From the NCBI GenBank assembly GCA_947454525.1, contig CANGJM010000004.1:124001-188000 (forward strand): a DNA stretch of 64,000 bases, in the 5' to 3' direction. The notes under the pieces were generated by a model. That model worked only from the letters and a program-made list of their open reading frames with translations, was not told where the DNA came from and searched no databases. The position numbers and the translations under genes were made by a program. Below, piece by piece: positions 54,901 to 59,007 of this stretch (position 1 is its first letter; the number at the start of each line of letters is the position of its first letter). The DNA is from Flavobacteriales bacterium. Its GTDB lineage: Bacteria; Bacteroidota; Bacteroidia; Flavobacteriales_D; Crocinitomicaceae.

Positions 54901-55324
54901 ATCGAACGCAATCACGGTGGATGTAAATCAACCAAGTTCAAGTAACTTGATTGCGACTGCATTCGATGGTTATACCTTAAATGGAATTCTGTACACGCAA
55001 TCAGGTACCTACACACAAACCTTAACAAATGCAGCGGGATGTGACAGTACGATTATCTTAGAATTAACATTAACTGTTGGAATCGAGGAAGGAACGTTAA
55101 CAGACGTGAGCTTGTATCCGAATCCAACAAGTGAGTCCTTCACGGTGAAAACATCAATTCCAGTTTACGGTAGCTACAGTGTAGTTGACGCACAAGGTAA
55201 ATTGGTGTTCGAAGGTGAGATGACAGGAACTGAAACGCATGTGAATATCTCGAGCGTCGCGAGAGGAATTTACTACTTGCGTATTCCGGAACTGTCCGAA
55301 CCACTACGTGTAGTGAAAAACTAA
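36911..55324 (+). CDS. Giant modular T9SS type A adhesin-like protein (about 6137 aa)
   Basis: I prefer ATG 36911 over 36800 because TATTTTAG (36893-36900) resembles a -7 box and the signal region (KKSSMTSFMLALSLLFSLLSVESWGQ) comes after; either start gives an unusually long n-region. The order by nucleotide is: Gly-rich domain (37.08-37.77 kb, WGAGGSGG), Ig-like, GEVED (38.05-38.48, IWVDWNNDFDFADANEQ), fibronectin-III-like (to 38.84), CUB-like (39.47-39.83), IPT/TIG-like (39.83-40.07), a nidogen-like segment (41.4-42.2), L-type-lectin-like (42.5-43.15) and several Ig domains (43.3-45.4). About 43 Ig-like modules (45.45-54.93) follow, then a type A sorting domain (55.08-55.32) almost identical to that of the gene upstream. 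It is predicted to be a very long surface adhesin. Codon use in 37-43 kb is visibly more A+T-rich than in the array. No frameshift is seen across 18.4 kb. Confidence 0.9.
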   Translation: MNITTILRSAQAVINSRTISTTSVSNAVPSKKSSMTSFMLALSLLFSLLSVESWGQTVVSYTTPGSYSWVCPTGVTSVTVQCWGAGGSGGISGFTKAGGAGGGGGAFASSVINVTPGNSYSIVVGAGGISPTSTATTGNTGGQSYFNTPLTVMAIGGSGGGYYISSTSPGIGGNGGAFNSCVGTIRWSGGNGGNSSSTTGNSATSGGGGSSAGTGAIGNNANLFTGGAAPSGGVAGVNGYSSGAAGGAVGTNGNPGGGGGSGSRNSGTAGLIAGNGGGGKIILTFTEPPCSGTPNPGNTVSSVYAVVSGGTVNLSLQNATSGTGITYQWQSSTTSSTAGFSNINGATNSTYVTSLSVSTWFRCVVYCSVSSGISNAVQVLVQPYCAPTGTASYYINNFSTTSGLTNINNSTLSNGGYGNFTSLNVSNIAGSSTGFSISHSATSGGAGVGIWVDWNNDFDFADANEQIALTTAYNYSPFTGSIIVPASTLAGNYRLRIVIDYNSTSPINCPVGISGETEDYIFQVVECTSPSTQTSALTAGTPGVTSANINWTNGNGAGRVVYINSTNSFTNPNIGSNPTVSTAWSNTGQQCIYNGTGTGPVTVTGLSASSTYYLRAFEYCAPDRNYQTATATGNSNSFTTSAPSPTITVIGAPTFSNQCVNTTSNQSSFTVSGVYLTNNVTIGAVTGYTYSTNPAGPYTNSLTFSPTTGTLASTIVYVRFTPTSATTFNGPIVVSSTGATTQNVVVSAAGVNASISSQPSSAAETYCNGTSATALSVTVPSAGGSSYSYQWYSNAANSNSGGTLITNATSASYTPPTTSNGTTYYYCVVSGCGTSTSTSTVSGAINVVSCSSTNIPATGSTNVVCGTNTYIYDSGGPSGDYATNSNGFIVLNNSGNGIITISGSYSAVESCCDDINIYSGSGTTGTLLYNYFGSGNITTYSSTPGETITIQIVSDGSVQGAGLSLLATYSGFPTINNVSPTNICGGGTLTINGSNFSNITGVTINNTAVASYVVNSPTSITAVLTSNQVGGVVAVNSSFCSGISTTGSSVTILPSPTLTSSGSVAPVCTSTSGQITTLSYTATSNSPISYQLDWNAAANAAGLIDGTLTPFSFVVTGGTINIPVAANVVPGVYSGTLNYSNSNGCSGTQVVSLTITPIPTLASVSQQSSLCYTQNVNTNASIQLSGLLLNTAQTATYNINGGTSQTIAFTSSASGTATLSVPVVLANNGQTLSITSINCANFTTNNSCVLSIIQAPTAPSVLPLTQTVNVGASATFTGTRSASANTMTWWTAASGGTEIDPDGPALSVDSVFNSYDAVVLPSTSIDFCTPGLINASTTTYKYYVQQYDGTCPSARTMVQVFTNPLVSSSSSNNLICQTGASVTLTANITQAVGSQIQWQFATNASGTANPPVNNNLLPGDFTNLSPNGNSTIISVSPSVSTTYQLNTASPFMPFGCNVTTFNNTIVSPISTQQNVLVYPSLDFTPVANPSSICVGGTSTLIPNTPNGNFTASCILPITSLSSPPTGVTPWVLSSNGSLATSQTSTPNALQTGVLGTNAALDDGYWSNIPIGFTYNFFGENATTVHIGSNGTVVVGVLNAVGSSLYNFTGGFPNTANPASTIAVCARDLYLSSGSIKYWTEGIAPTRRFIVQYDNVATYCFGCSGGTQSAELTLYETSGVIEIRLLQATNGSSSGSATLKYIGLQDPTKTIGATAPNCSVPNQSNYWNGISDEISSSLAWRFSPPSNYSIDWYQGSGSNLSALVSIPYLAANSTSSYFYSTLPSQSTNSGQITYSVSATNTITGCPATKSVYVNVNSITNPPQGINSSQCGPGIPTLVLNTGNNSSNSVYSWYAANPSLNSSLSTYYSNNFSNNIGVSPSPVGVLSGNASLQGGGFIRLTSNNPDLLGGFTIPASGVNSSIYQMMFDIQTPQTSGADGISYSFANDADASATVPSAENGTGTKLVVSFDEYGSGNGGSGIRLVYGGAADNLPQASGGVVLAYSNNTTWMNPQVFSNVHIYIDQQGRLSMVLNGNLIFNNIQLPNSFVTADKSTWSHVFKARTGLTTAAHRLDNVSIKQNTSLVPLIFNSATYTSSLSQTTNLYTVETFNGCPSQVLPLTVTVNTVPTSPTISVPAPYCQGDPASSLSATGTASNPLNWYLGSLNASPNTIAPTPVTSVAGTTNYLVTQTSTANGCASAPATISVVVNATPSAPAYSSTYSTGTITQCQGTAAISISSAVVASVGGTLYYYTVPTGGTALSFTPNSTPSVAGTTTYYVSQVISGCEGPRAVVTSVVNPTLTASVALNASTVSVCSGGAITFTATPTNGGTTPSYQWFLNNPTTPISGQTGATYTLASPASGDQVFVKMTSNPAPNCLNPSTSPATSNTITLNTAPATPVVNITQSTPTTTVCSGTSVTFSVATSTALGSNPTYQWLLNGTPISGATAATLTTTTLINNNVVSLIVTSSIATNCLTQTTATSAGISMTVTPLTTITTQPIGASVCQGATPVLSSTASGTGTLTYQWQSCTSASATTGTNLSSISYPTALTTSLTTPAAGATPGYYRMVATGTCGSATSAIATISINTPTAITTPPTAQAICTGTTATFTTVAQGQGTISYQWLFNGSALSGATNASYSIPNLAASNAGQYSVAVTATCGTVTSSAVQLIVNPLTTISVQPIASTTVCDSTLLNLSVSASGTAPISYQWYRGNTAITSATLAQYSDPTTVVAEAGQYTVQVTGGCSIITSTASTVVVLPKTWITTQPVSYTGCALNPTSLSVTGLGANVQYQWSLGSNPSTAIPGATSSTYNLSNPQTSNSGSYTVTLTGANNGQCGTQTSNIALVTINPVPSAGTITGGNSGVCVGSTINLTNLASGGVWTSSNPLMGSISSTGVLTGVSAGTITVTYTVTNSFGCVSTATKVIQVKGLPTALIQTPLATSICQGEAMNLQSSAAVSYAWSNGATSQNIAVNSSATGTVNYTVTVTGTNACTATSAPVAITVIPVPTIAAINGTGNYPNFCLGNTSNLTNATANGIWSSSNTNVLTVNPLSGAANTLTIGTATVSYHVANIPGCLNPNPGTATATITVSTPPAAFITPSGSTTFCQGGSVTLTAPSGVGYNYLWSNGATTQSITATTSGSYSLTVTATGGCSVTSLPTTVTVLPIPTATIYPTGAINICSGTNVTLSTGSAVSYVWSNGAITPTVSVNTSGTYSVTLTGTNGCTVTSAVSTVTVTPVPSAVITANGPTNICDGGSVGLSVPTAGSYLWSNGATTQGISATSTGNYSVTATNGICSATSTPVYVNFNPVPSSTVTASGPTTFCQGGNVTLTAATGNSFTYLWSNGATTQSITVAASGTYSVTVSNSFNCSSTSTPISVVVNALPTASITAGGSTTICSGNSLSLTATSANAYLWSTGATTQSINVSVAGNYTVEAISAAGCTATSSVLALNVLPSPTAIITQASGTTFCQGGSVVINSTPASAYLWSNSETTQAISATTTGVYSVLVTAANGCTATSNAINVNVLPTPTATIYPGTNVNICAGSTVTLSTGTAASYVWSNGAITPTITVSANGTHSVTLTGSNGCTATSALTTVTVNPIPVAAITATGTTNICSGTSVNLTATAAGSYLWSNGATTQTIAASLAGAYTVTVTTAGCSATSASTTVNVNQSPTANVTASGPTSFCQGGSVSFTANAGNGYSYLWSNGATTASISTSTSGNNSVTVTNLIGCSTTSAVNAVVVNPIPVATITAGGSTTICSGSPVSLSAPAGANYLWNTGATTQSINAATAGNYTVVVTTAAGCSATSVPTTITVNALPSAAISSNGSTTFCQGGTVGLSANSGMTSYQWSNGDTGQSINAGNSGSYSVVVTDANGCSATSNLINVNVNPAPTATIFPGTNVTICSGSSVTLSTNSAVSYNWSTGAITPTIQVNASGTYSVTLTGSNGCSATSPVTTVAVTTTPTAAITASGPTTICQGSNVSLSAPAAANSYLWNTGATTQTITASLVGSYFVTVGSNGCSATSPSTFVSYNPVPSAAVTASGPTTFCLGNSVSFSAPAGNGNSYLWNTGATTQSVSTSTPGTFSVTVTNGYGCSASSAVNTVLVNPLPVVTPITGSSSICAGTQGQVSNVMTGGVYASSNLGVASIGQLNGQITGLTAGNSTISYIYTDVNGCSNTVTYPVTITAAPVATISAGGPTTFCQGGSVTLTASSGTAYAWSNGATTASITVSASGSFSVSVTGANGCSASSQVTTVNVLTPSPVSAINGANSVCVNSATSFTNATSGGTWSTSNPLIATVSTAGNVTGVSAGSATITYAINSTNGCQNAATKVVTVNAVPATALTASGATTFCQGSNVSLTASTGSTYLWSTGATTSSITASTSGTYNVTVTNANGCSSVSTNQLITVNANPTASISTNGSTNLCTGGSIVLMATPNSSYVWNTGATTSSITATTAGSYSVTVTNANGCSATSTATSVVVNASPSATVTASGPTTICSGSNVVLSATAVAGNTYQWSNNGVLISGATSASYTATTSGTYAVTVTNASGCSATSTTTPVSVVLATAATITPSGSTSLCNNASVTLTATSGASYLWSNGATTQAITVNTAANYTVTVTNALGCSATSVATPVLVNTSPTATITAAGPTTFCQGGNVVLTASSGASYVWSNGATTASITASTPGSYSVLITNASGCAATAAATAVTVNAAPNAAISAGGSTTFCSGGSVTLTASAGASYLWSTGATTASISVNTAGARTVTVTNAAGCSSTSAATTIVVNATPTASITAGGSTTICSGSTVTLTASAGSSYAWSNGATTASIVANTTGNYTVTVFNANGCSAISTPTTVTVNNPSVANISTSGSTNFCQGGSVVLTATAASTYAWSTGATTQAITVSASGNYSVTLTNASGCTSTSPVTAVTSNALPTATITAGGATTFCQGGSVTLTASPATSYVWSNGATSASITVSTAGSYTVQVANNAGCVSTSAATAVSVNALPTATITAAGSLSICAGSTVNLTASTGAAYLWSNGATTATIAASNAGNYSVQVTNAAGCISTSAVSSVVVNALPTPSISSVGSTTICQGATVTLTTANGPGLTYQWKNNGTNIAGANGASYVANAAGIYTVQVTNAAGCSGTSTASAVVVNALPVASISNSGSTTICAGSSVNLTASAGTAYAWSNGATTASIAVNATGNYTVSITNAAGCTSSASTAITVVTPTVASITANGPTSFCAGQNVTLTANPGASYVWSTGATTASIAVSTTSNPTVQVTYANGCSSTSAIMPITVNALPAASITANGATSFCPGATVTLTASAGSSYAWTNGATTNSIIVSASGSYGVSVTNASGCVATAVPTAITVFAVPTASITTSGATTFCQGSTLSLTANAGASYVWSSGETTSSISTGVSGNYSVTVFNANGCSAVSSIVPVTVNANPVATIQANGPTTVCQGSTVLLTSNGGTGFTWTNSETTASISVTTSGSYGVTVTNAAGCSTTVNPVAVTVNPVQVLSPITGANSVCVGATTTYANTTSGGTWSSDNTAVASVNSTSGIVSGVSSGSATIKYQFVNASGCTSEVTKVVTVNTIAPVSISASSATSFCQGGSVTLTAPAGLNYNWTNSQTTQSITVSTSGAYALAVSNAAGCFTTSSTVQVTVNPAPTVAISSASTTICQGTTLVLNAPSNAVSYAWSNGATTQSVVIASAGTYSLTITDANGCSASTNTTIVNGINPQAAVSAGGATTFCQGGNVVLNAAGGTSFLWNNGATTQNITVTTPGNYSVLVTNAAGCSATSNSMFVNVLQSPTSTITAYGPTTFCQGGSVTLATTGAASYAWSNSATSQSIVPTTSGTYSVVVTGANGCTATSNAINVTVNPIPTAVITPSGATIFCEGSSVNLVASGGVSYAWNNGSTATTLAATTGGVYTVTVTNAGGCTDTETLTVTVNEVPSAFIVTSGSTTFCQGGEVSLTAQAGNSYVWSNNATTQSIAVTTAGTYSVSILSPNGCSVTSNAITVDVNQPSSSNLIATAFDGYTLNGILYTQSGTYTQTLTNAAGCDSTIILELTLTVGIEEGTLTDVSLYPNPTSESFTVKTSIPVYGSYSVVDAQGKLVFEGEMTGTETHVNISSVARGIYYLRIPELSEPLRVVKN
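45450..54930 (+). repeat. Array of about 43 Ig-like coding modules in giant gene 2
   Basis: I counted about 43 starts of the type P-x-A-x-ITAxGxTTFCQGG/ICSG. Most are 70-75 aa; a few are BIG2-like (GGTWSS/T-S-N, e.g. near 45.45, 49.22, 49.68 and 53.4 kb), and two carry an Ig-type insertion (NNGVLISGATSASY near 50.43 kb; NNGTNIAGANGASY near 52.19 kb). Each module retains two Cys. Confidence 0.85.
46397..49219 (+). repeat. Higher-order repeat: five-module unit (about 1085 bp) in giant gene 2
   Basis: Five distinguishable module types (A TATIYPG..NICSG..GAITPT; B ITAxGxTNIC; C VTASGPTTFCQGG..NG-SYLW; D ITAGGSTTICSG; E TTFCQGG..ATSNxINVNV) recur in the same order A-B-C-D-E. Type A begins at 46397, 47480 and 48566, spacings of 1083 and 1086 bp. 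The third unit stops after A-B-C, where a BIG2-like module begins at 49220. Confidence 0.85.
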
Positions 55325-55345
55325 TCAAGAAAATAGCTTAAACGA

Positions 55346-55378
55346 AAAATCCCTGATAGCAATATCAGGGATTTTTTG
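55346..55378 (+). terminator. Terminator of giant gene 2
   Basis: AAAATCCCTGAT...ATCAGGGATTTT hairpin followed by T residues, about 22 nt after the stop. Confidence 0.88.
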
Positions 55379-55456
55379 TTTAAGGCCCATGTAAGACTGT
55401 CTGATCTAGAACTATTTGTGAATTCAAAGAAAATTGTAGTGTACTACTTAATTCTA

Positions 55457-55464
55457 TATCTTTG
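55457..55464 (+). promoter_or_regulatory. -7 box (TATCTTTG) of the MntA/HepT-type pair
   Basis: Perfect TAnnTTTG match 16 nt before ATG 55480. Confidence 0.55.
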
Positions 55465-55479
55465 ATAAAAAACAACTGA

Positions 55480-55782
55480 ATGGGTGCCTTGGAAAATCAT
55501 ATGATGGACATTGCTTCTCTTTGTACAAAATACAAAGTGAGAGCATTATACGCCTTTGGTTCCGTGCTAACTGAAAAATTTAGTGATCAAAGTGATATTG
55601 ATTTTTTAGTTGATTTTCATCCATTGGATGTTTTTGAATACGCTGATAATTATTTCGAATTGAAGTTTTCACTTGAAGATTTGTTTCAACGACACATTGA
55701 TTTATTAGAAGAAAAAGCGATTAAAAATCCTTTTTTCAAAAAGAGTATCCACGAACACCGAAAATTGATTTATAGATCTTGA
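55480..55782 (+). CDS. mntA: MNT-domain nucleotidyltransferase, MntA-type antitoxin
   Basis: This 100-aa protein is a minimal nucleotidyltransferase: YAFGSVLTEKFSDQSDIDFLVDFHP holds the GSx9-SDID signature, with the two catalytic Asp residues in SDID and a third Asp-containing strand near HIDLLEEKA. MntA-type antitoxins are known to neutralise HepT by AMPylating a Tyr near the HEPN active site. The gene is directly followed (1-nt gap) by a HEPN gene, the standard MntA-HepT order. The promoter box lies just upstream. The pair sits immediately after a giant adhesin gene, without visible transposase genes. Confidence 0.88.
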   Translation: MGALENHMMDIASLCTKYKVRALYAFGSVLTEKFSDQSDIDFLVDFHPLDVFEYADNYFELKFSLEDLFQRHIDLLEEKAIKNPFFKKSIHEHRKLIYRS

Positions 55783-55783
55783 A

Positions 55784-56113
55784 TTGAAGACATGGTTATT
55801 TGATATCCTTAATTCTATTGATGAAATAGAGAGTTATTTTGAAGGACAACCAAAATTATTTGCAAGCTATCAAAATGATTTGAGGACAAAACGTGCAATT
55901 GAGCGTAATCTAGAAATTATAGGAGAAGCGATGAGCAGGATATTAAAATTCTCTGAAAATATCGAAATCTCAAATTCAAGAAAAATCGTTGATGTTCGAA
56001 ATCGAATCATCCATGGATACGACTCTATTTCTGATGAAGTAATTTGGGGAATTGTTATCAAACAACTTCCACTATTAAAAATCGAGGTTCAATCATTGCT
56101 TCAGTCAAACTAA
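55784..56113 (+). CDS. hepT: HEPN-domain (DUF86) HepT-type toxin, putative RNase
   Basis: The 109-aa product matches HepT/DUF86: LFDILNSIDEIESYFEG, then RTKRAIERNLEIIGEAMSRI, then the catalytic motif RNRIIHGYDSI, which satisfies Rx4-HxY. Known members are HEPN RNases or RNA-modifying toxins blocked by the MNT partner. No ATG is in frame near the beginning; the ORF track uses TTG at 55784, one nt after the MntA stop, which suggests coupled translation but leaves the true start uncertain. The Tyr of the motif (GYD) is the residue expected to be AMPylated by the upstream protein. Confidence 0.86.
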   Translation: MKTWLFDILNSIDEIESYFEGQPKLFASYQNDLRTKRAIERNLEIIGEAMSRILKFSENIEISNSRKIVDVRNRIIHGYDSISDEVIWGIVIKQLPLLKIEVQSLLQSN

Positions 56114-56130
56114 GCATCATTTATTGTTTT

Positions 56131-56200
56131 CCTCCTCGCTCTCGCACTGTTTCTCTCTCTCTCGATTAGTCACTACTCACTACTCACACTGAGCACTAAG
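56131..56200. repeat. Low-complexity tract related to the 36.5-kb tract
   Basis: It reads CTCCTCGCTCTCGCACTGTTTCTCTCTCTCTCG followed by CACTACTCACTACTCACACTGAGCACT. The first half resembles the GCTCTC/GCTCTG blocks at 36507-36715, and the second is a CACTACT repeat. It separates the toxin gene from the convergent helicase gene and leaves no room for a clear terminator. Confidence 0.6.
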
Positions 56201-56202
56201 TT

Positions 56203-58491
56203 CTAATTCTCAATTATCGTCAAATTCGCAAAGCGCAGCAATACGGTTTTACTTCCGTGATGCGGAAAGAATATCGTTGCTTTTTTATCTGGACCCGATC
56301 CTTCCATTTTGGTTACTTTTCCTTTTCCGAAGCGATCGTGCTCAACATTGTAGCCAACCTTGATGTCTAATTCGCCAGATTTATTTGTTGGATTCGTTTG
56401 AGACACTTCTTTTAAAGAGCGCAGTGGTTGTCCGGATTGACTTCCCATTGGTTTGTTCAGTCCGCCGGAGAACGGACGCTCGGTAAATCCACCGCCCATC
56501 ATTGATCGACCTCCCGCTGGACGATTGCGCTGCTCAAACTGTAAGTAAGCGGCATCAATTTCGTCGATGAAGCGACTTGGTTCGCAAACAACCGGTTGTC
56601 CCCAAGTAAATCGTGAACTCGCATAGGAAAGCAAACAGGATTCCATGCCGCGTGTCAGTGCGACATAGAAGAGGCGTCGTTCCTCCTCTAATTCAGACCG
56701 AGAATTTAAAGCCATCAACGAAGGGAACAAATTTTCTTCGAGTCCGACAATGAAAATGTGAGGGAATTCCAATCCTTTACTGGAGTGAATGGTCATCATG
56801 GAAACATGGTTTCGTTCTTCACCTTTATCCTCGTCGGCATCGGTTAAAAGAGCTACTTCAATCATGAAATCGGAAAGTGACTTAAATTCGTCGTCATCTG
56901 ATGACTTGGTGAATTCTTGAATACCCGCTAAGAGTTCCTCGATGTTTTGAAGTCGTTCTACTTCTTCTGGTCCTTTTTCCTTTTCGCTCAAAAGTTCCCG
57001 CATGATTCCGGAAGACTTCGCAATGCGATCGGCAAGGTCAAAGGCATTCAGTTTGTTCAATTCCGCACTAAAACTTTGTACCATTGTGACGAACTCGTAA
57101 ATTTTCGATTTCGTTCCTTGGTTAACATCCGTAGGATAGGCGTCGAAATCATTCATGACGTCCCACATTGTCACATTATAACGATTGGCAGAAATAATGA
57201 TGTTCTCTAAACTCGTTTTACCAATGCCTCTTTTGGGATAATTGATCACGCGTTTCAAGGCTTCTTCGTCCTTCTGGTTCGCGGTTAAACGAAAGTAGGC
57301 GAGGAGGTCCTTGATTTCTTTTCGTTGGTAGAAGGAAAGTCCACCGTAAATACGGTAAGGAACATTTAATTTACGCAATGCCTCCTCAAAGGCACGGGAT
57401 TGTTTGTTGGTACGGTATAAAATCGCAAAGTCGTTAAACGTAGAACTTTGACTTTGTTTTAAGTCAAATATGGCATTCGCGATGGTTCGTCCTTCTTCAT
57501 TGTCGGTTAATGAACGAACAACTTTGATTTTTCCACCTTCCTGGTTATCAGTCCAAACGTTTTTAAAGATTTGGTCTTTGTTCTTTTTGATGACGCTATT
57601 CGCTGCTTCAACAATGGTCTTCGTGCTTCGGTAATTTTGCTCCAATTTGTATAAAGCGAAATCCGGATAGTCTTTTCGGAAATTTAGGATGTTTTGAATG
57701 TTCGCACCGCGGAAGGAGTAAATACTTTGAGCATCATCCCCAACCACACAAATATTCTGATACGCAGCAGCCAGTTTTTTGACAATTAAATACTGTGCGT
57801 AGTTGGTATCCTGGTACTCATCCACCAAAATGTATTGAAATTTCTGTTGGTAGTAATGCAATACATCTGGGAAATCACGGAGTAGGACATTCGTGTAGTA
57901 TAACAAATCATCAAAGTCCATGGCGCCTGCCTTTTGACAGCGATTCGCATAGGACTGGTAGATGCGTCCGATTTCTGGACGACGTGTTTGTTTATCTTCT
58001 AATTGAATTTCTTCATTTCCTTGGTAGGCCTCCGGAGAGACTAAATTGTTCTTTGCCGCGGAAATTCGTCCAAAAACCTGATTGACTTTGTAGGTTTTAT
58101 CATCTAAACTAAATTCTTTGATGATGTCTTTTAGTAGACTTTTGGAGTCTTGGGTATCGTAAATCGTAAAATTATTCGGAAAACCAATTCGGTCTGCGTT
58201 GAATCGAAGCAATTTTGAGAAGACCGAGTGAAAGGTTCCCATCGAAATGTTTTTCGCTTCTCCGCCGCCAACAATTTTACCAATTCGCTCCGTCATCTCT
58301 TTGGCAGCCTTATTGGTAAAGGTTAAAGCGAGGATATTGAACGGATCAATGCCTTGTTCCATCATGTAAGCAATGCGGTAGGTGAGGACCCTTGTTTTTC
58401 CGGATCCAGCGCCTGCAATGACCATTGTTGCACCATAGATGTGTTCAACTGCTACGCGTTGACTGTCGTTCAGTTCGTCGAGATAAGACAT
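56203..58491 (-). CDS. pcrA: ATP-dependent DNA helicase PcrA/UvrD family
   Basis: The 762-aa product has the full set of superfamily 1A motifs: LNDSQRVAVEH (Q motif), IAGAGSGKTRVL (Walker A), TFTNKAAKEM, ILVDEYQDTN (Walker B), VVGDDAQSIYSFRGA, LEQNYRSTKTI, MTIHSSKGLEFPHIFIVGLEENLFP and RRLFYVALTRGM. The C-terminal VGYNVEHDRFGKGKVTKMEGSG...KTVLLRFANL is the Tudor-like domain that contacts RNA polymerase in PcrA/UvrD. It acts as a 3'-5' helicase in repair and replication-transcription conflict resolution. The length is normal for Bacteroidota members. It is divergent from the arsC-like gene with 147 nt between starts. Confidence 0.95.
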   Translation of the reverse strand: MSYLDELNDSQRVAVEHIYGATMVIAGAGSGKTRVLTYRIAYMMEQGIDPFNILALTFTNKAAKEMTERIGKIVGGGEAKNISMGTFHSVFSKLLRFNADRIGFPNNFTIYDTQDSKSLLKDIIKEFSLDDKTYKVNQVFGRISAAKNNLVSPEAYQGNEEIQLEDKQTRRPEIGRIYQSYANRCQKAGAMDFDDLLYYTNVLLRDFPDVLHYYQQKFQYILVDEYQDTNYAQYLIVKKLAAAYQNICVVGDDAQSIYSFRGANIQNILNFRKDYPDFALYKLEQNYRSTKTIVEAANSVIKKNKDQIFKNVWTDNQEGGKIKVVRSLTDNEEGRTIANAIFDLKQSQSSTFNDFAILYRTNKQSRAFEEALRKLNVPYRIYGGLSFYQRKEIKDLLAYFRLTANQKDEEALKRVINYPKRGIGKTSLENIIISANRYNVTMWDVMNDFDAYPTDVNQGTKSKIYEFVTMVQSFSAELNKLNAFDLADRIAKSSGIMRELLSEKEKGPEEVERLQNIEELLAGIQEFTKSSDDDEFKSLSDFMIEVALLTDADEDKGEERNHVSMMTIHSSKGLEFPHIFIVGLEENLFPSLMALNSRSELEEERRLFYVALTRGMESCLLSYASSRFTWGQPVVCEPSRFIDEIDAAYLQFEQRNRPAGGRSMMGGGFTERPFSGGLNKPMGSQSGQPLRSLKEVSQTNPTNKSGELDIKVGYNVEHDRFGKGKVTKMEGSGPDKKATIFFPHHGSKTVLLRFANLTIIEN

Positions 58492-58613
58492 GTAAAATTG
58501 ATTTTCTTCTCAAAAGTAGATAATAGGCGGAACATGTGGCGTCAGAACTTCATCATTTTCACTTAAGTTTTAAACAGCGTCCTTCCAAGACAAATGAAAT
58601 CAGTGGAAATGAG

Positions 58614-58621
58614 TAATTTTG
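58614..58621 (+). promoter_or_regulatory. -7 box (TAATTTTG)
   Basis: Perfect TAnnTTTG match 18 nt before ATG 58639 of the ArsC-like gene. Confidence 0.6.
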
Positions 58622-58638
58622 CGCTTCAATGAATCGAG

Positions 58639-59007
58639 ATGAAAGTTTATCATAATCCTTCCTGTTCAAAAAGCCGCTTGTGCGTGGATTATTTAACGCA
58701 CGCAAACCATGATTTTGAGGTGCGCAATCACCTAAAGAATCCATTGTCAGTTCAGGAATTACAGGACTTGTTGAGAAAGCTCAAACTGAAGCCTTCACAA
58801 CTTGTTCGACGAAACGAAGCGATTTTCAAGGAAGCCCAAAAAGCTTCTATGTTAACAGAAGATGAAATTCTTCAGTTAATGGTTGATAATCCGAAACTAA
58901 TTGAACGTCCAATCGTAGAAGTGAACGGCAATGCGGTTTTGGCTCGTCCAATTGAAGTGCTAGAGCCATTTTTACAAATCGAATTGAATAGAATTACACG
59001 CAAATGA
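58639..59007 (+). CDS. arsC: ArsC/Spx-family thioredoxin-fold reductase, arsenate reductase-like
   Basis: The 122-aa product is a small ArsC-like protein with the redox Cys at position 9 in HNPSCSKSR and the Arg-containing motifs LVRRNE, LIERPIV and LARPIEV that bind oxyanion in glutaredoxin-linked arsenate reductases. Proteins of this family may reduce arsenate with glutathione/glutaredoxin, but many ArsC-like proteins near housekeeping genes have unproven activity. No arsenite pump or ArsR is nearby, so the arsenic role is doubtful. Its stop overlaps the next start by 4 nt (ATGA), so it is co-translated with the decarboxylase-like gene. Confidence 0.82.
   Translation: MKVYHNPSCSKSRLCVDYLTHANHDFEVRNHLKNPLSVQELQDLLRKLKLKPSQLVRRNEAIFKEAQKASMLTEDEILQLMVDNPKLIERPIVEVNGNAVLARPIEVLEPFLQIELNRITRK

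Noticed and set aside
49540-54930. Multiple minus-strand Val/Pro-rich ORFs and regular spacing suggestive of a CRISPR-like array
   Set aside because: The repeats are coding modules of 200-230 bp with continuous divergence in one open frame; there are no short identical repeats with unique spacers.
25604-55324. Giant genes as nonribosomal peptide or polyketide synthases because of size
   Set aside because: No adenylation, condensation or ketosynthase motifs; sequence is signal peptide plus extracellular beta domains plus sorting domain.
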